64,000 nucleotides of DNA from Neostapfia colusana (lineage: Eukaryota > Streptophyta > Magnoliopsida > Poales > Poaceae): positions 22,999,928 through 23,063,927 of the forward strand of contig JASWHV010000001.1 of the NCBI GenBank assembly GCA_030760725.1, given 5' to 3'. Below are positions 1 to 12,108 of this stretch, piece by piece. A program made the position numbers and the translations under genes. A model generated the notes under the pieces. It did no database searches. It saw only the letters and a program-made list of their open reading frames with translations, and was not told where the DNA came from. Each line of letters begins with the position of its first letter. Positions within the stretch are counted from its first letter, which is position 1.

Positions 1-1904
1 ATTTGGAGCTTTCTAGCCAAAGTTATAAGGATTTGAAGTTTGAAGGAAATCTGAAAATCGGGGAAAAGTTTAAACTCGCGCGTGGGCCCAGGGGACACGC
101 GTCGCACGCCGAAGCGACAGCACACCGCGGCCCACAAGGCTTTTGCGCGCCAGCACACCCGATCCCGGCCGCAGCCGGATCCCGATTCAAAATATCGGCC
201 GCTGACAGCTGGGGTCCACCCCCTTCTTCAACCTCGCGACACCCGCGCTCCGCCGCCGAGGGACCTCGCCGGAGAGCTCGCCGCCGGCTGCTGTACAGCT
301 TCAAACTTCTTGATTCTGGCCGCCCCTGCCTACTTTTACTTGGGGAACATGATCCGAGGGTCAGCTGCTCATGACAACGGCCGGAGCATGGTCGGCGACG
401 AGCCGCCATATCGGAACGACTTCGGCCATGTCGGCTGATGCTCCTAGTGCCTCAGCTACTTGGGAAACCGGTCGGGGAGCATCAGTGGACCTCAGAGAAG
501 GTCGACATGAACTCGGGGCAGCTCGGGGAAGGCCCGAAATAGGTCCTCACCGTGCGCCCGATACCCCCCGTGCGTTCCGCCATTAGTAGACCTTGAATTA
601 CGCCGGGCACAGAAGTTCTCCGGCCCAGAGTTGTGAAGGCAACTTGTGCGTCACCGTGTCTAGTTCGTGTGGGAGTGGCCTGAGGCCCTCTAATCCTTTC
701 TAGAGCACGAATTAAACAGAATCGTACCCGAGGGTCGTTCTGCACACAGAAAGGGGAAAAGTGGAAATTCGCCGCCGGTGAGCAACCACTCGAGCTGTGG
801 CTCGGGGATGAGCAGCACCGATCACTTGCGCGTCCAAGGGTGCCTTGGCTCGGGCGTGACAACGCCCAGGTTGGGCTGTCCACGAGAGCCCGAGGTGCGG
901 CGGTTTCCAGTTCCGAGTTTGATCTTTCGGCACAGCCGATATCACTCGGTTTCAATCGATTTCTATCAATGGGAAGGATGGAGGATGGTTGCTAGTACCT
1001 TGCTGGGACCTTGGAATGGAAAGAGGGAGCTGCGATCGGCTTGATCAAGCAGGAACTCGAGCGGCGGCGATGGCAGTGGGAAAAGCAGTCGCGCACGTCG
1101 GTAGCTCGGGGAAATGGTGACTGAGGCACGCCGGGGAGGGAATAAATAGCTCGGCCGGCTGGCCTCCGGCTTGGGGCACGCAGCAGGAGCTGGCGCCGGC
1201 CGGCCCCTTCGGTGGCGCGCGCGCACAACAGCCGGGAACCGACTGAACTGTGGTTCAGTCGGTTTGCTTTGAGGCTGAGGCTGACATGTGGGTCCCACTC
1301 CTCTTTTAACCTCTGAAATTTATTCCTAACAGCTGTGGTAAACAGTGAACCCTATTCTACCCTTGGCAACTCAAATTATTCACCCAAGAGCCATTTGAAT
1401 TGATCAAAGTTCAAATGAGGTTTGGTTTGAATGAATTTCAGCACAAGTGCAGTTTGAAATTCAAATAAAGTTTGAATTTCTCCCCCTTAGCTCATGTCAA
1501 GATCAACTCCAAATGGAGTGAAAATTGGTGTGTGAGCTCACAAAAATGTGCTGAGCAAGAATATGCCTTCCACTTTTAAATTCAGTGGGTGAAAACAGTT
1601 TGAATTTGAATATGTTTTCAAACTGCCCCTTTCCTATCTACACCCAAGATGACCTCAAAAATGTTTTGAATTTGGGTGAAACTTGGCATGGACATCCTTG
1701 GCAAAGTGTAGGAGTTTTCATATGTCCAGCCCATCTATATCACATGTGGGAAGTACCACTTTTGCAATGTGTGAGTTTGTTCCCTAATGAGCATGTTGAT
1801 AATTGTTACTTGCTCTTTATTTGTGTTCATCATTTTTCCTCAAATGAGGTGTGTGGTGTGGGGATGAACACTGCAAATGGGTGTCAAAAACTGAGGCCCT
1901 TACA
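1..1904 (-). repeat. Tekay-B-like LTR, right-hand part (truncated by window edge)
   Basis: No coding capacity. The right edge is sharp: the sequence reads CCCTTACA and then switches at 1905 to integrase-coding sequence of the next element. On the minus strand this is an LTR opening TGTAAGGGCC. The first 290 bases match 63700-64000 closely, so the LTR at the far end of the window is the same subfamily. The stretch 1300-1900 is AT-rich and resembles the U3 ends of the 4-kb LTRs at 17338 and 27770 (runs of gaatttgaa-type sequence, 'caaaaatgtgctgag'). The candidate target duplication is CCTTG at 1905-1909; its partner lies outside the window. Whether this is a solo LTR or one end of a full element cannot be seen. 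Confidence 0.8.
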
Positions 1905-4900
1905 CCTTGACATGTACAATTCTGCCAATTTGGTTCCGCTGTAGCTTTCTTTCACCGGAATGAAATGAGCTACCTTGGTTAGCCTATCAATAATGACCCA
2001 TATTGAATCATACCCGGATTGGGTCCTAGGCAATCCCACGACAAAATCCATGCTGATTTCTTCCCATTTCCATTCAGGCACTTTGAGTGGTTGCAATAAT
2101 CCCGCGGGTCGTTGATGTTCAGCTTTCACCAACTGACATGTGTCACATAGGGCAACATGTTCCGCGACATCTCGCTTCATGCCATACCACCAATACCTGC
2201 TCTTGAGGTCCTGGTACATCTTCGTACTCCCAGGATGAATGGAATAGTCAGAATCGTGAGCCTCCTTTAAAATCAATTCACGGATCTCCTTTACTTCAGG
2301 CACACAGATCCTTTTCCCGTGCCACACCGTTCCTTGTTCATCCTCTCTAAAACCAGGAGCTTTATTCTCCTTGATGAGCTGTCTGATCTCTTGTATCTTC
2401 TCATCATTCTTTTGGCCTTCGCGTATGTCTTGCTCAAGTGTGGAGTCCACTTCCATGGCGATGGCCTCACCACTATTTACTAGACATAGATTGAGCCTTA
2501 TAACCTCGTCCTTCAATTCTGCAGGCATATCCTTCAAGCTCAACTTATTGACCTGCACTTTCCGACTCAAAGCATCGGCCACGACGTTTGCTTTCCCGGG
2601 ATGATAGTTGATGCCCACATCAAAGTCATTGATTAGCTCTAACCATCTCCTTTGTCTGAGGTTGAGATCAGGCTGTGTGAATATGTACTTCAAACTCTTA
2701 TGATCCGTATATATCTCTGTTCTCTTCCCCATCAAATAGTGCCGCCAAATTTTCAACGCGTGTACCACTGCAGCTAGTTCTAGGTCATGTGTAGGATAGT
2801 TCTTCTCGTGCTTCCGAAGCTGCCGGGATGCATATGCCACGACATGTCCTTCTTGCATGAGAACACATCCCAACCCGTTTCCAGAGGCATCGCAGTACAC
2901 TGTGAAATTCTTCTGCATATCTGGCATAACCAACACTGGAGCTGTTGTCAATCTCTTCTTTAGCTCCTGAAAGCTCGTCTCGCACTGTGGCGTCCAGGTG
3001 AATGTGATTCCCTTTTCCAACAGTTTGGTGAGGGGTCTCGAGATCTTGGAGAATCCCTCAATAAACCGTCGATAGTATCCAGCCAATCCCAAAAAGCTTC
3101 GAACTTCCCCTACATTTTCAGGGATCTTCCACTTCTGGATATCTTCGATTTTGGCGGGATCTACGGAGATTCCTCCCTCCGAGATTATATGTCCCAAAAA
3201 GGGAACTCTCTTCAGCCAAAACTCACACTTGCTCAACTTGGCATATAGTTGGTGTTCTCTCAGCCTCTGTAACACCAACCTTAGATGTTTCTCATGTTCT
3301 TCTTCATCTTTGGAGAAGACGAGAATATCATCTATGAAAACCACCACAAATTTGTCCAGATATTCCATGAATACCTTGTTCATGAGGTACATGAAATATG
3401 CCGGGGCATTGGTTAGCCCGAAAGGCATGACAGTGTATTCATACAGTCCGTACCGAGATACGAAAGCTGTCTTGGGAATATCAGATTGCCTTATCTTGAG
3501 TTGGTGGTATCCCGACCTGAGATCAATTTTCGAGAACACACAAGCTCCCCTCAACTGATCAAACAAGTCTTCAATGCGGGGTAATGGGTACTTGTTCTTG
3601 ATGGTTACCTCATTCAAGGCACGGTAATCCACGCATAACCTTTGGGTTCCATCTTTCTTAGGCACAAATATCACCGGAGCTCCCCATGGTGAGGAACTAG
3701 GGCGAACATACCCCTTCTCCGTCAATTCTCTCAAATGATCCTTGAGCTCTTCTAGCTGCTTGGAGTCCATTCGATAAGGTCTCTTGTATATCAGGGCTGT
3801 TCCCGGTACTAGCTCAATTGCGAATTCCACGTCACGGTCGGGAGGCATACCTGGCAACTCCTCCGGAAAAACATCTGGATATTCCCTGATGATCCTGATT
3901 TCCTCAACTTTCACCTCCACTTGATTTAATTTAATGTCCCTCCTAGGCTCGTGTATTGTTATGAACCTTACTTTTGTGCCACTAGGGTGAGTTAGTTCCA
4001 CCGTTCTGGTCGAACAATGGATGATTCCTTTATGTTTGGTCAACCAATCCATACCCAAAATAATATCTATCCCTTGTGAATCGATCACTATGAGGTTAGC
4101 GGTAAATACTACCCCATTAATGTCTAGGTTCACTTTGGGACACACTTGTCTTGTCCTTATTTCTCCACCTGGAGAGTTTACCGCTAGCATATGGTTCATT
4201 TGTGTGGTTGCTAGGTCATGCTTCTTAACAAACCCTTGAGCAATGAACGAATGGGTAGCACCAGAATCAAACAGCAGAGTTGCAAGGTGTAAATTGGCAG
4301 GAAACTTACCAACTACCACGTCGGGTGCCTCTTGTGCTTCCTCCATAGTGACGTGGTTCACCCGTCCTCTCATTACATTCTGCTGTTGTGGCGGCGCAGG
4401 CTTCTTCTTTGGACACTTATGGGCGTAGTGCCCCACTTCACCACAGCTGAAACATTGCACCCCAATCTTAGATGCTTGGCCCTTGTTGTCTTGGGGTTGG
4501 TTTGGGGGTCCTTGCACTGCTGGTCGAGGTGGATATGCGGGGCGAGGCTGCTGTACAAACTGACGTTGCGGCTGTGCTGGTGCTGCGGGAGGCCTGTAGT
4601 TTGGGTTGTACCCTCTTGGTGCTGAATAGGGTACCGCAGCACGGCTCGTCTGCCCCGTAGGTTGCTGCATCATACGTGGGCGGGTGTTGCTCCCTGAGGC
4701 TTGATGTGACCACCCAGCCTTCCTCTTATTCTCATTTTCCAGGGCCTTTAGCTTCCTTTCCACCACAAATGCTCTGTCCACCATCTTTTGAAAGCTCTCA
4801 TACTCATTTGAGGACATTGCACACTGCATTTCTGCGGTAAGCCCTTCCACGAAACAATCTTGTTTCTGCTCATCTGTCTCTATGTCTCGTGGAGCATAAC

Positions 4901-5481
4901 GGGATAGTTGAGTAAATTTAGTGAGGTATTCCCTCACCGTCATGTTTCCCTGCTGCAGTCCCAAAAACTCCTTCCTCTTGTTTTTGAGTTCACCTCTTGG
5001 GATGTAATGGTTGCGAAAGCTACGCTTAAACTCTTCCCAAGTGATGCTCTCAGGGTCATGATGGGCGGCCACGTAGGCGGTCCACCAAATCAGCAGCAGG
5101 TCCATGCAATTGATGAGAGGCAAACAGCACCCTCTCATACCCTTGGCACTGTATGATCCTCATCTTACTTTCAATGGTCTTCAGACAATCATCTGCCTCC
5201 AGAGGTTCAGCAGCACTTGCAAACTTTGGAGGTTGAGTTCCTAGAAACTCACTCAACCTTGGTTGGCGTGGTGCAGCTTGTGGAGGTGGAACTTGATGCA
5301 AGTTGGCCACCACTTGAGTCAAGTTCTGGATGAGCTGATTTTGATTCTCCAGCATTTGGTGGAGAGGATCAACTTCTTCACGGCGACCACCCCGGTCCTG
5401 GCCTCCAGAAAGATGAGGGTTGCATGCCTCATCATTGTTGTTGGCGGGGTTGGCAGCACGTCCTTTTCCTCTTCCGGCCAT
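1905..5481 (-). pseudogene. gag-pol: Tekay-A gag-pol polyprotein, frameshifted and cut in the integrase
   Basis: Gag capsid/nucleocapsid, aspartic protease, reverse transcriptase, RNase H and part of integrase of a Ty3/gypsy chromovirus, read right to left from ATG 5481. Visible marks: gag zinc knuckle CFSCGEVGHYAHKC (4413-4454), protease DSGATHSF (about 4245-4268), RT with FIDDIL (about 3321-3338), RNase H with a YCDAS block, linker HPGKANVVADALSRK, integrase zinc finger (H..H..CDTC) and the first catalytic Asp in MDFVVGLP (about 2048). The remaining DDE residues are absent because an LTR enters at 1905. One extra base in the A3 run at 5087-5089 (plus strand) shifts frame within gag; apart from that there are over 1,070 codons without a stop. 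The family normally has one long gag-pol frame. The 301 bases between orf0 and gag (5482-5782) show nothing recognisable. Confidence 0.92.
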
Positions 5482-5782
5482 CTGGCAGAATCAACAAATG
5501 TTAATTTGATACCATTTAGTATCATCTCACTACTTTCACTTGTTGGTACTTTGAGGGGTTGAGGCTTTGTTAAAATTTTACGAGGGTTTATATCTCACAC
5601 CAAATAAATGCACTATTATTTCATGTGGGTTCACACACCAAAGCAAAACATTCTGAAGACGAGGCTGTGGACAATTGCTCATGGCTTCCACAACTCACGT
5701 CACACACCAAGCATTATCACACCATTAACTACGTAACGACTCGACTACTCGACCTCTTGCTAACTAGGGGAAAGACTCTACA

Positions 5783-6553
5783 CTACTCGTCCTCTTGAGC
5801 TGGCTCCTCGGGATCTTCCTCCTCATTTCGGCTACCTTCTGACTCTGCTTTGGGTGGGGAGGCTGCTGGTGGAGAAGTGCGACGACGCCTGAGTGCTCGG
5901 CGATCCGGGGAGTCAGGGGTCCATGGATCACTCACGGTGACACATAGTTCATTCCCATCTCCTCTTTCTCTCGCCTTTAAGCAAGCTCGCAGCAACGCCT
6001 CCGTTTCCTTCAGGGTGTCTCGGACATCCTGAAGCTCTTGTTGACACTCCTGCAGTCGAGTGCTGAGCATAGCAGCATCCTCCAAGCACAAGTCCATGTG
6101 CTCATGGGAAGTCCCTTGCTGCACCGGTGGGTACTTGTACTCCGTGGTACCACTCTCACGTTGGAGGACATACATGTACTCCGTTTTGTCCAAGTGGCGA
6201 CGATAGATGTGACTCTGGCAGGTGATGGCCTCCCAGGTGACATCTCTCTCCGCGTCAACTTGTGTTGCTCGACAAGCTGGAGAGTGGTGAATCTTAAGCA
6301 GCCGATTCTTGTGTATAATCCTCATCTCCGAACTCCATTCTTCCCTCTTTTCACGGATGGTCCTGGTGGAGTTATAGTGGACGATGAGCTTGCCCGTATT
6401 GCCTGCGGCTTCGAGCATACGCCGAAGACGGCGCAACAAGTCTCCTACTCCCAATCCGTAGGAAAGGTACGTCACTGGACGACTCTTCTCTCTTTCGGCA
6501 AGGGCAACTACGGGAACTCTCCCTCCTGTGGACTTACGAGCGGTGCGAATCAT
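5783..6553 (-). CDS. orf0: extra sense ORF between primer site and gag (256 aa)
   Basis: An uninterrupted 256-codon ORF on the coding strand of the Tekay-A element, between its primer-binding site and gag. The N-terminal half is basic (MIRTARKST..., RRLRRML). Residues about 155-197 have heptad-like spacing suited to a coiled coil (LSTRLQECQQELQDVRDTL). The C terminus is Arg/Ser/Pro-rich, then strongly acidic (238-256). No enzyme motif is visible. From memory, rice RIRE3/RIRE8-type elements carry an ORF upstream of gag; function unknown. Lack of stops while the following gag has a frameshift suggests recent decay of the element or selection on this ORF. It could still be a chance ORF, but its length, position and ordered composition argue against that. 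Confidence 0.65.
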   Translation of the reverse strand: MIRTARKSTGGRVPVVALAEREKSRPVTYLSYGLGVGDLLRRLRRMLEAAGNTGKLIVHYNSTRTIREKREEWSSEMRIIHKNRLLKIHHSPACRATQVDAERDVTWEAITCQSHIYRRHLDKTEYMYVLQRESGTTEYKYPPVQQGTSHEHMDLCLEDAAMLSTRLQECQQELQDVRDTLKETEALLRACLKARERGDGNELCVTVSDPWTPDSPDRRALRRRRTSPPAASPPKAESEGSRNEEEDPEEPAQEDE

Positions 6554-6779
6554 GCGAACAATCTAAAACAAAAGAATTTAAAATTAGGTTAGATAAATTC
6601 TCAAACAAAAATCTTATTTTGAATGAAAGTTGGGGTAAGATGAAGAAAATAACTCTTTAAATAATATTTTTCAACCCTCACTTTTGGAAAATAGTTTTTA
6701 AGAAAATAGGGCCCTTAAATACGTCCATTTCTACCTAGGTCCACGTTCCTACGGGCAACCTTGGCTCTGATACCACCTC
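6554..6779 (-). promoter_or_regulatory. Tekay-A leader with tRNA-iMet primer-binding site
   Basis: On the minus strand the LTR end (...GTGACA) is followed by GAGG and then TGGTATCAGAGCCAAGG (6775 downward). TGGTATCAGAGC is the usual plant primer-binding site matching the 3' end of initiator methionine tRNA. This fixes the inner border of the 5' LTR at 6780 and the direction of the element. The rest up to orf0 is non-coding leader. Confidence 0.9.
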
Positions 6780-7304
6780 TGTCACACCCGGTTTTTTCCG
6801 AAGAAACAACCAAGTGAATATCACATGTATGCCAGGATCATTTTCTCATACATGTGATGACAAATAGTGAAGCATCATTTATTACAAGCCAGGTATCGAA
6901 TATAAGTAAGTCTTACATAGTAAATGTCTCAATGGACACTAATGCTTCATCACAAGTGAATAAACTAGCAGCGGAATATTATTCTCTTAGGGCTCCATCA
7001 CAGGCGTTGCCCGGGGGTCTTCATGAACCTAAAAACCTTCCTCGGGTCCAAAGTCTTGGTCATTATACACCACCTCATTATCTTGACCTGAGCAGCAATA
7101 TAAACCAACAAATATGCAAGGTTGAGTACCAATGGTACTCAGCAAGTGTGGGAAAATTATATCATGCATGGCTAGGACAAGGAGAGGTTGAACTCATGGT
7201 TAGAGCACTACGCATTTAATACCTATCACCTTAGCTTATTAAGCACCTACATTACTACACAGGTGAAATGGTCTCAATCTCCCATCCCATCATCATAATC
7301 CAAT

Positions 7305-7396
7305 AACCATAACATCATTACCAATATTAAGCTCCCCGCTTAACATCTAAAACCATAACATCATTTCCAATGTTAAGCTCCCCGCTTAACATCCAA
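7305..7396. repeat. 46-bp tandem duplication carrying a TTAAGC/GCTTAA hairpin
   Basis: Two direct copies of a 46-bp unit (7305-7350 and 7351-7396), each starting aaccataacatcat. Each holds a perfect inverted repeat TTAAGC-TCCCC-GCTTAA (second copy extended to GTTAAGC/GCTTAAC). It lies in the downstream part of the LTR relative to the TATA box. Role unknown. Confidence 0.7.
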
Positions 7397-9620
7397 AAAC
7401 CATCACTCCTCTAATCATGAATAAGTCCAGGCCGCTCTTAACCGTGAGCACGGCTGTCAAGACAGTTTTGACTCTGCAGAGTTTGTACCACTGTACCCAC
7501 AAGTAGTGATTTCATCCCCCGTTGCCGGGTGGACTAAAAGAACCTCCATTATGCCAGTGGCTACGATCCACATTCACACTTCCCAGGTGTGCGGCCAAGA
7601 GATCACTACGAAGCCTTTACAAAGGGATTCCCGACGAGCGTGGGCCCACTGAGGTTTCACCCCTAACAGCATACAAGAGGCTCCAACCCCGCTGCAGTGG
7701 CCCCCTCTTGAGCCTTGCGGTTCATATGGCAGTCCAGCTGACTCCTATTCCCCGCACCATCCAACACACCCATACTACGCCGGAAATACACCTAATTAAT
7801 TGGCTAAGCTGCCCCATCTCAGCATGTGGTTGGCACTGTAAAGCCGGGTTACATGCTCCATGAACCGGTCCTTAGGATCCAGGCAAGTACTAAACACAAA
7901 CCCAAGTCTCGTGCACCCAGCACACAACCAAAACATCCAACTTGCCTTGATCCCTACCTCTACATAACTCACAATGTCTCATTCAATAGTATGGTAATAT
8001 AAACTGATGATTCTCATGTCCCAAATATCCCATTCTAAGCATGGCTAAGCATATGCATGTAAATAAATGACATGACAAAATAAATCCCAACCCAAGCTTC
8101 AAGGAAACAAGGTAATGCAATTCTAGGGAAACTTCCTAGCATGGGTTTCATATTTCATTTGACAATGCAAATAATTCTATCTACACATCCTAGCATAGGA
8201 TCAAAGTGGTCAAGGACACTTGCCTCCTTCTTGCTGCTCTTGAAATGGGTAGTCCTGATCTTGAAAAGAATTAAATTGCTCTTGAGCAGGTTCTACATCA
8301 CACCATCACACATAGCAAAAGAAGAACAACAATCATAAGACATAGTTCACACTTTTTACTTCATACAAACCACACATTCATATTTATAGAAGTTCTTTAC
8401 CATTATATGTGTTGTGGTTACTTTATGTGTGTTGAGTTGTGGCTTGCATGCACTTTTAATCATGTGTTTATGATTTCTATGCATAATTGTGTATTTTATT
8501 ATGAAATTAGTGATACACATCACCTAAACAGAATAGGTTCTGGTCCTAAATAATTTAATATCATATTTTGACCTTGGCTTCTGATGTATACTATTTCATA
8601 ACTATTTTCCCTATCTTTCTATAACTATTCTTTACTTAAAAATGTGTCCCTATACTTAATAAATGTGAATAATAGATGAAACAGATTTATTTCAGCCCAA
8701 AAATATATTTTTATCTCACTCCAAGTTTTCTAAGTACTGAGAAAGTTTTTAACTAATTTTGACAATTATGTTTGTCCCCCTTTTTAATTTTTAAACACTA
8801 GTTACATATTCAATTTTCTAAATTAAATACTTAACAGGGTTAAAATAATTAATTCTTCCCATTACAGGGTCTATAATATTATTTTCATAATTTCCAGGGG
8901 TCTAGCTACACTTATCAGAGGTGTTTTTCCTAATTTTTATTAAGTCCAGGGGCTAAAACTGATTTTTAAATGAATTTACACGATTTTCTGGAGTTCCAGG
9001 GGCTAGATCTGAAGTTTCCGGGGCTAGCTCTCAATTCCAGAGAACCCCAGGGGGTAGCACGTAAGAATTCCAGTCTTTATAACGCGGGGCTGATGTGGAC
9101 CGTCCGATTTTAAACCGACGGCTGAGATTATAACATCGAACCGGTACGCGGGGTTTTAAAGTCTACCGTGCGATTCAAAATAAACGGCGCACAAGCGGCC
9201 ACGTCGCTCTGATCGAACGCGGGAGGCGCTGCCGGCGGCGCACGGCGGCGGGAAGCGGCGATCTCGCCGGAAAGTTTCGGATCCTCGAGAATTCTTCCTA
9301 AAACTGTGATCTCATGGCACAGATCGGTAGAGGGGAGGTCAGAGATCTCACCTCGGGGGTTTTCTTGAGCTCGGGGGTCCTGGAAAGTGCTCGGCGGCGA
9401 GGTCCGAGGCAAAACCACGGCGAAGCTCGTCGGAGCTGGATTTGCACCGTAAGTCTTCGGGTTTTCTGCACCTGCAAAGTTCCCCGGAGGCGGTGGATCA
9501 AGACCAACGAGTTAGATCAGAGTTTCCGAGCTTAGATCGGCCAGAATTCACCGGCGAAGTCTCGGTGCTCACCGGAGTGAAAATCGGCGATCGCGTGGGA
9601 AAAACTGATCGGATCGGTGG

Positions 9621-9630
9621 TTTTTATAGC
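9621..9630 (-). promoter_or_regulatory. Probable TATA box of the Tekay-A LTR
   Basis: The coding strand reads GCTATAAAAA, about 425 bp downstream of the LTR's outer edge, the usual U3/R placement. Assigned from motif and position only. Confidence 0.55.
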
Positions 9631-10055
9631 CGGGGAAGGGCGGTGGGTCTGTTGTGATCAAGTTGGAGTCCGCTGGGACCAGAATTCGGCGACGGGACGC
9701 GGTTTCCAGATCGGTTGCGATCGCGCGCGCGGAGGAGAAGTCCGGGGTCGCGGGGCTCGGGTTAGGGATGACATGCGGGTCCCACCCGTCAGCGAGGGGC
9801 AGCGCGGCGCGCGCGGGGGCGGGCTGGCGCGGGGTAGCTGGGCCGGCTGGGGTTTCGGCCCACTGGCCAGTTTTTTCCCGAATTCCTTTTTCTTTTTCCA
9901 TTTCTTTTCTGTTTTGGGTATAATTTGAATTCCAGTTTGAATTTGAATTTTTGCAAAACATGCAACACGTCCAAAAATTTCTAAATTCCCCTCTGAACAT
10001 GGTTTAGGGTTCTAAATCAAAATTTGGGTTTTGACTAAAAATTTGGGGTGTTACA

Positions 10056-10790
10056 GCCCAGTCAGTATCGGTGTACACGACCATCTCGGAGGCTGAGTCA
10101 CGCCGAAGGAGGAGGCCATAGTCGAGGGTGTCGCGCAGGTACCAAAGAATGCGCTTCACAGTGGTGAGGTGTGGCTCCCTCGGGTCATGCATGTGGAGGC
10201 ACACCTGCTGAACTGCGTAGGAGATATCCGGCCTGGTGAAGGTGAGGTACTGAAGGGCACCTGCCAGACTCCTGTAAGTAGTGGGGTTAGTGACAGCTAT
10301 CCCGTCGGAAGCGGAGACTTCGCCTGGGTATCCACTGGAGTAGAGCACGACTTGCACTTAGCCATGCCCGCTCGCTAGAGTATGTCCAACAGTATTGTTG
10401 CTGGTGAAGGAACAAGCCATGTGGTCGGTCCTCGACCACAATACCAGGAAGTGGTGATGGCAGCAGAAGTCCTTCATAGCGAACTCCTGCTATAAGACAG
10501 AGATAGTACGTCGTAAGAGAGTTGGACTGGATGTTGTCAGTATAATGTCATCGACATACAGTAGAAGGTAAGCAATGTCACTGTCACATCGATAGACAAA
10601 CAACAAAGTGTCCGACTTGGCTTCGACGAAGCTCAGTGAGACCAAAAAATAGGTGAAACGGATATACCAGGCTCGCGGACTTGTTCAGCTTACAAACCAC
10701 GTTTGGATGAGCTGAGTCAACGAACCTTGTCGGCTGATTGCAGTACACCATCTCTGTCGGTGTGCCATGGAGGAAGGCATTATTGATGTC
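10056..10790 (-). pseudogene. Ty1/copia RT-RNase H relic
   Basis: Degenerate Ty1/copia polyprotein read right to left. Visible: an RT start (NNAFLHGT..EMVYCNQP, 10741-10790), the catalytic YVDD box at 10547-10558 in another frame, then the RT/RNase H connection with YRSLAGALQYLTFTRPDISYAV, and RNase H starting YTDTDWA near 10060-10075. Frame changes separate these blocks, so it is dead. It is cut at both sides: at 10055 by the Tekay-A LTR (immediately after the TDWA codons) and at 10791 by a Retand LTR. It is the oldest layer visible here. Confidence 0.88.
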
Positions 10791-12063
10791 TGTCGGTACT
10801 CTGCAGACCGGGTACCCCAGCGTAGTGAGAAAAAGACAGCCTGGGCCCAGCCTCCCTGCCGAGGCAGGCCCCGACAAGGGCCACGTACCCTGGGGACCAT
10901 GGTCAAACCTAGGGCCTACCGTGTGCACCCGAGCTCTGGGGCTGGCACGTGTCCCGGACCCCGGCCTAAGCCTCCCCGCTGAGGACAGGTCCGGGGCTGC
11001 CACATGTTCCCGGCTCCGAGTCACCTTCCTGAAGAGGACAGTACCGGGGCTGACAGGTGTCCCGAGCTTCAACCTAAGCCTACCCGCTGAGGAGGGGTCC
11101 GGAGTTGACACGTGTCCCCTGGCTCTGAGCCGCCTCCTCGCCGGGACAACTCCGGTGTTGACACGTGCCCCGGGCTCCGGTCAGGGCCTCCCCGCTGAGG
11201 TGAGGTCCGGAGCTGCCATGTTTCCCTTGGTTTCGAGCCCCCCCCCCAGCCGAGGGCACCTCCGGTGCTGACACGTGCCCCGGGCTTCGGTCCGGGCCTC
11301 CCTGCTGAGGTAAGTTCTGGAGCCGCCACGTGTCCCCAGACACCAAGCCTATCGATAAGGGCTTTAGAGCCACCACGTACCCCATGATCCGTCGTGGGCA
11401 GTGGGTCGACGAAGTCAAGAAGGAAGTGCGCTGTCAGGCTTCAGATTCATGGCTCGCACCTTCCCCAGAAGCATGGCGCACGACACACACCTCCGTCCCT
11501 TGCCCGTTCGCCATAGCGGTGACAAATAGGATGGAGGGGTGAGACAGTAGAACAGTGCCGCCCAACGGCACACAGCCGCCCAAGCAGGGCGAGGAGACGG
11601 GGCGACAAGAAGACGTCTTCATCATCACCTGGCACACAGTCAGGGGCGCTCAGCGCGCCGGACAGAGGGACTTAACTCCCCAGCCGACGACTCTACTCAG
11701 AGGAGGAAGCCCTAGATCGTGTATAGGACACTCAAAGCTTTGGGGCCACCTGTCGGGGCCCAAGCCTCATTGTAACCACCCCGCCTTGAACTATAAAAGG
11801 ACCTGGGAGACCACCCTGCAAAGGGTTCCGTCTCCCCACACTCAGGATCACACACAACACAAGCGCCCGCGCTCAAGCAATAGACAAGCACACCCGTGGA
11901 CGTAGGGTATTACGCTCTGGCAGCCCGTACCACGTAAATCCTTGTGTTCATCCGCTCCCTCGATCCCAGGTCGTGAAGAGTTTCAAGCCCGCTCCGGAAA
12001 AAAAGAACCTCGTAGGCTGCTTTCGAGCAAGTCGGGAGGAGTGTTGCAGCTCACACTCCAACA
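10791..12063 (+). repeat. 5' LTR of R(+) (1,273 bp)
   Basis: Opens TGTCGGTACTCTG and ends CTCCAACA just before the primer site. U3 (about 10850-11340) is a run of roughly nine imperfect 50-60 bp units of the form (GAGG)TCCGG..GACACGTGTCCC..CCGAGC..CCTCC; at least five keep the G-box CACGTG. TATA box CTATAAAAGG at 11791-11800. The stretch 11910-11950 (ggacgtagggtattacg, ccacgtaaatcc) is the block conserved in all Retand LTRs of this window. Left flank is copia RT; left target-site candidate ATGTC (10786-10790). Confidence 0.85.
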
Positions 12064-12108
12064 TTTCGCACGCTAGGAAGGGGGGTTTTACACTCTCTCC
12101 TCGCGACC
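12064..12108 (+). promoter_or_regulatory. Primer-binding region of R(+)
   Basis: TTTCGCACGCTAGGAAGG follows the LTR directly and aligns with TTTGGCGCGCCAGGTAGG at the same place in R(-). It is the primer site by position; I do not assign the tRNA. Confidence 0.6.

Larger units (their letters stand above)
6780..10055 (-). repeat. 5' LTR of the Tekay-A element (3,276 bp)
   Basis: The plus strand begins TGTCACACCC and ends GGGGTGTTACA; on the coding strand it opens TGTAACACCCC and closes GGGTGTGACA. The inner border is set by the primer site, the outer border by an abrupt switch to copia coding sequence at 10056. The block 7470-7720 (CTCTGCAGAG followed by a stretch ending in CCTCCATTATGCCAG) matches solo LTRs A and B, so all three are one subfamily. 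A TATA box lies at 9621-9630. Right target duplication candidate GCCCA (10056-10060); the other LTR is outside the window. No gene in this stretch; short ORFs here are not supported. Confidence 0.9.

Noticed and set aside
1585..1944. 119-codon plus-strand frame at the LTR/integrase junction
   Set aside because: It runs from AT-rich LTR sequence across the 1904/1905 border, so it cannot be an old gene.
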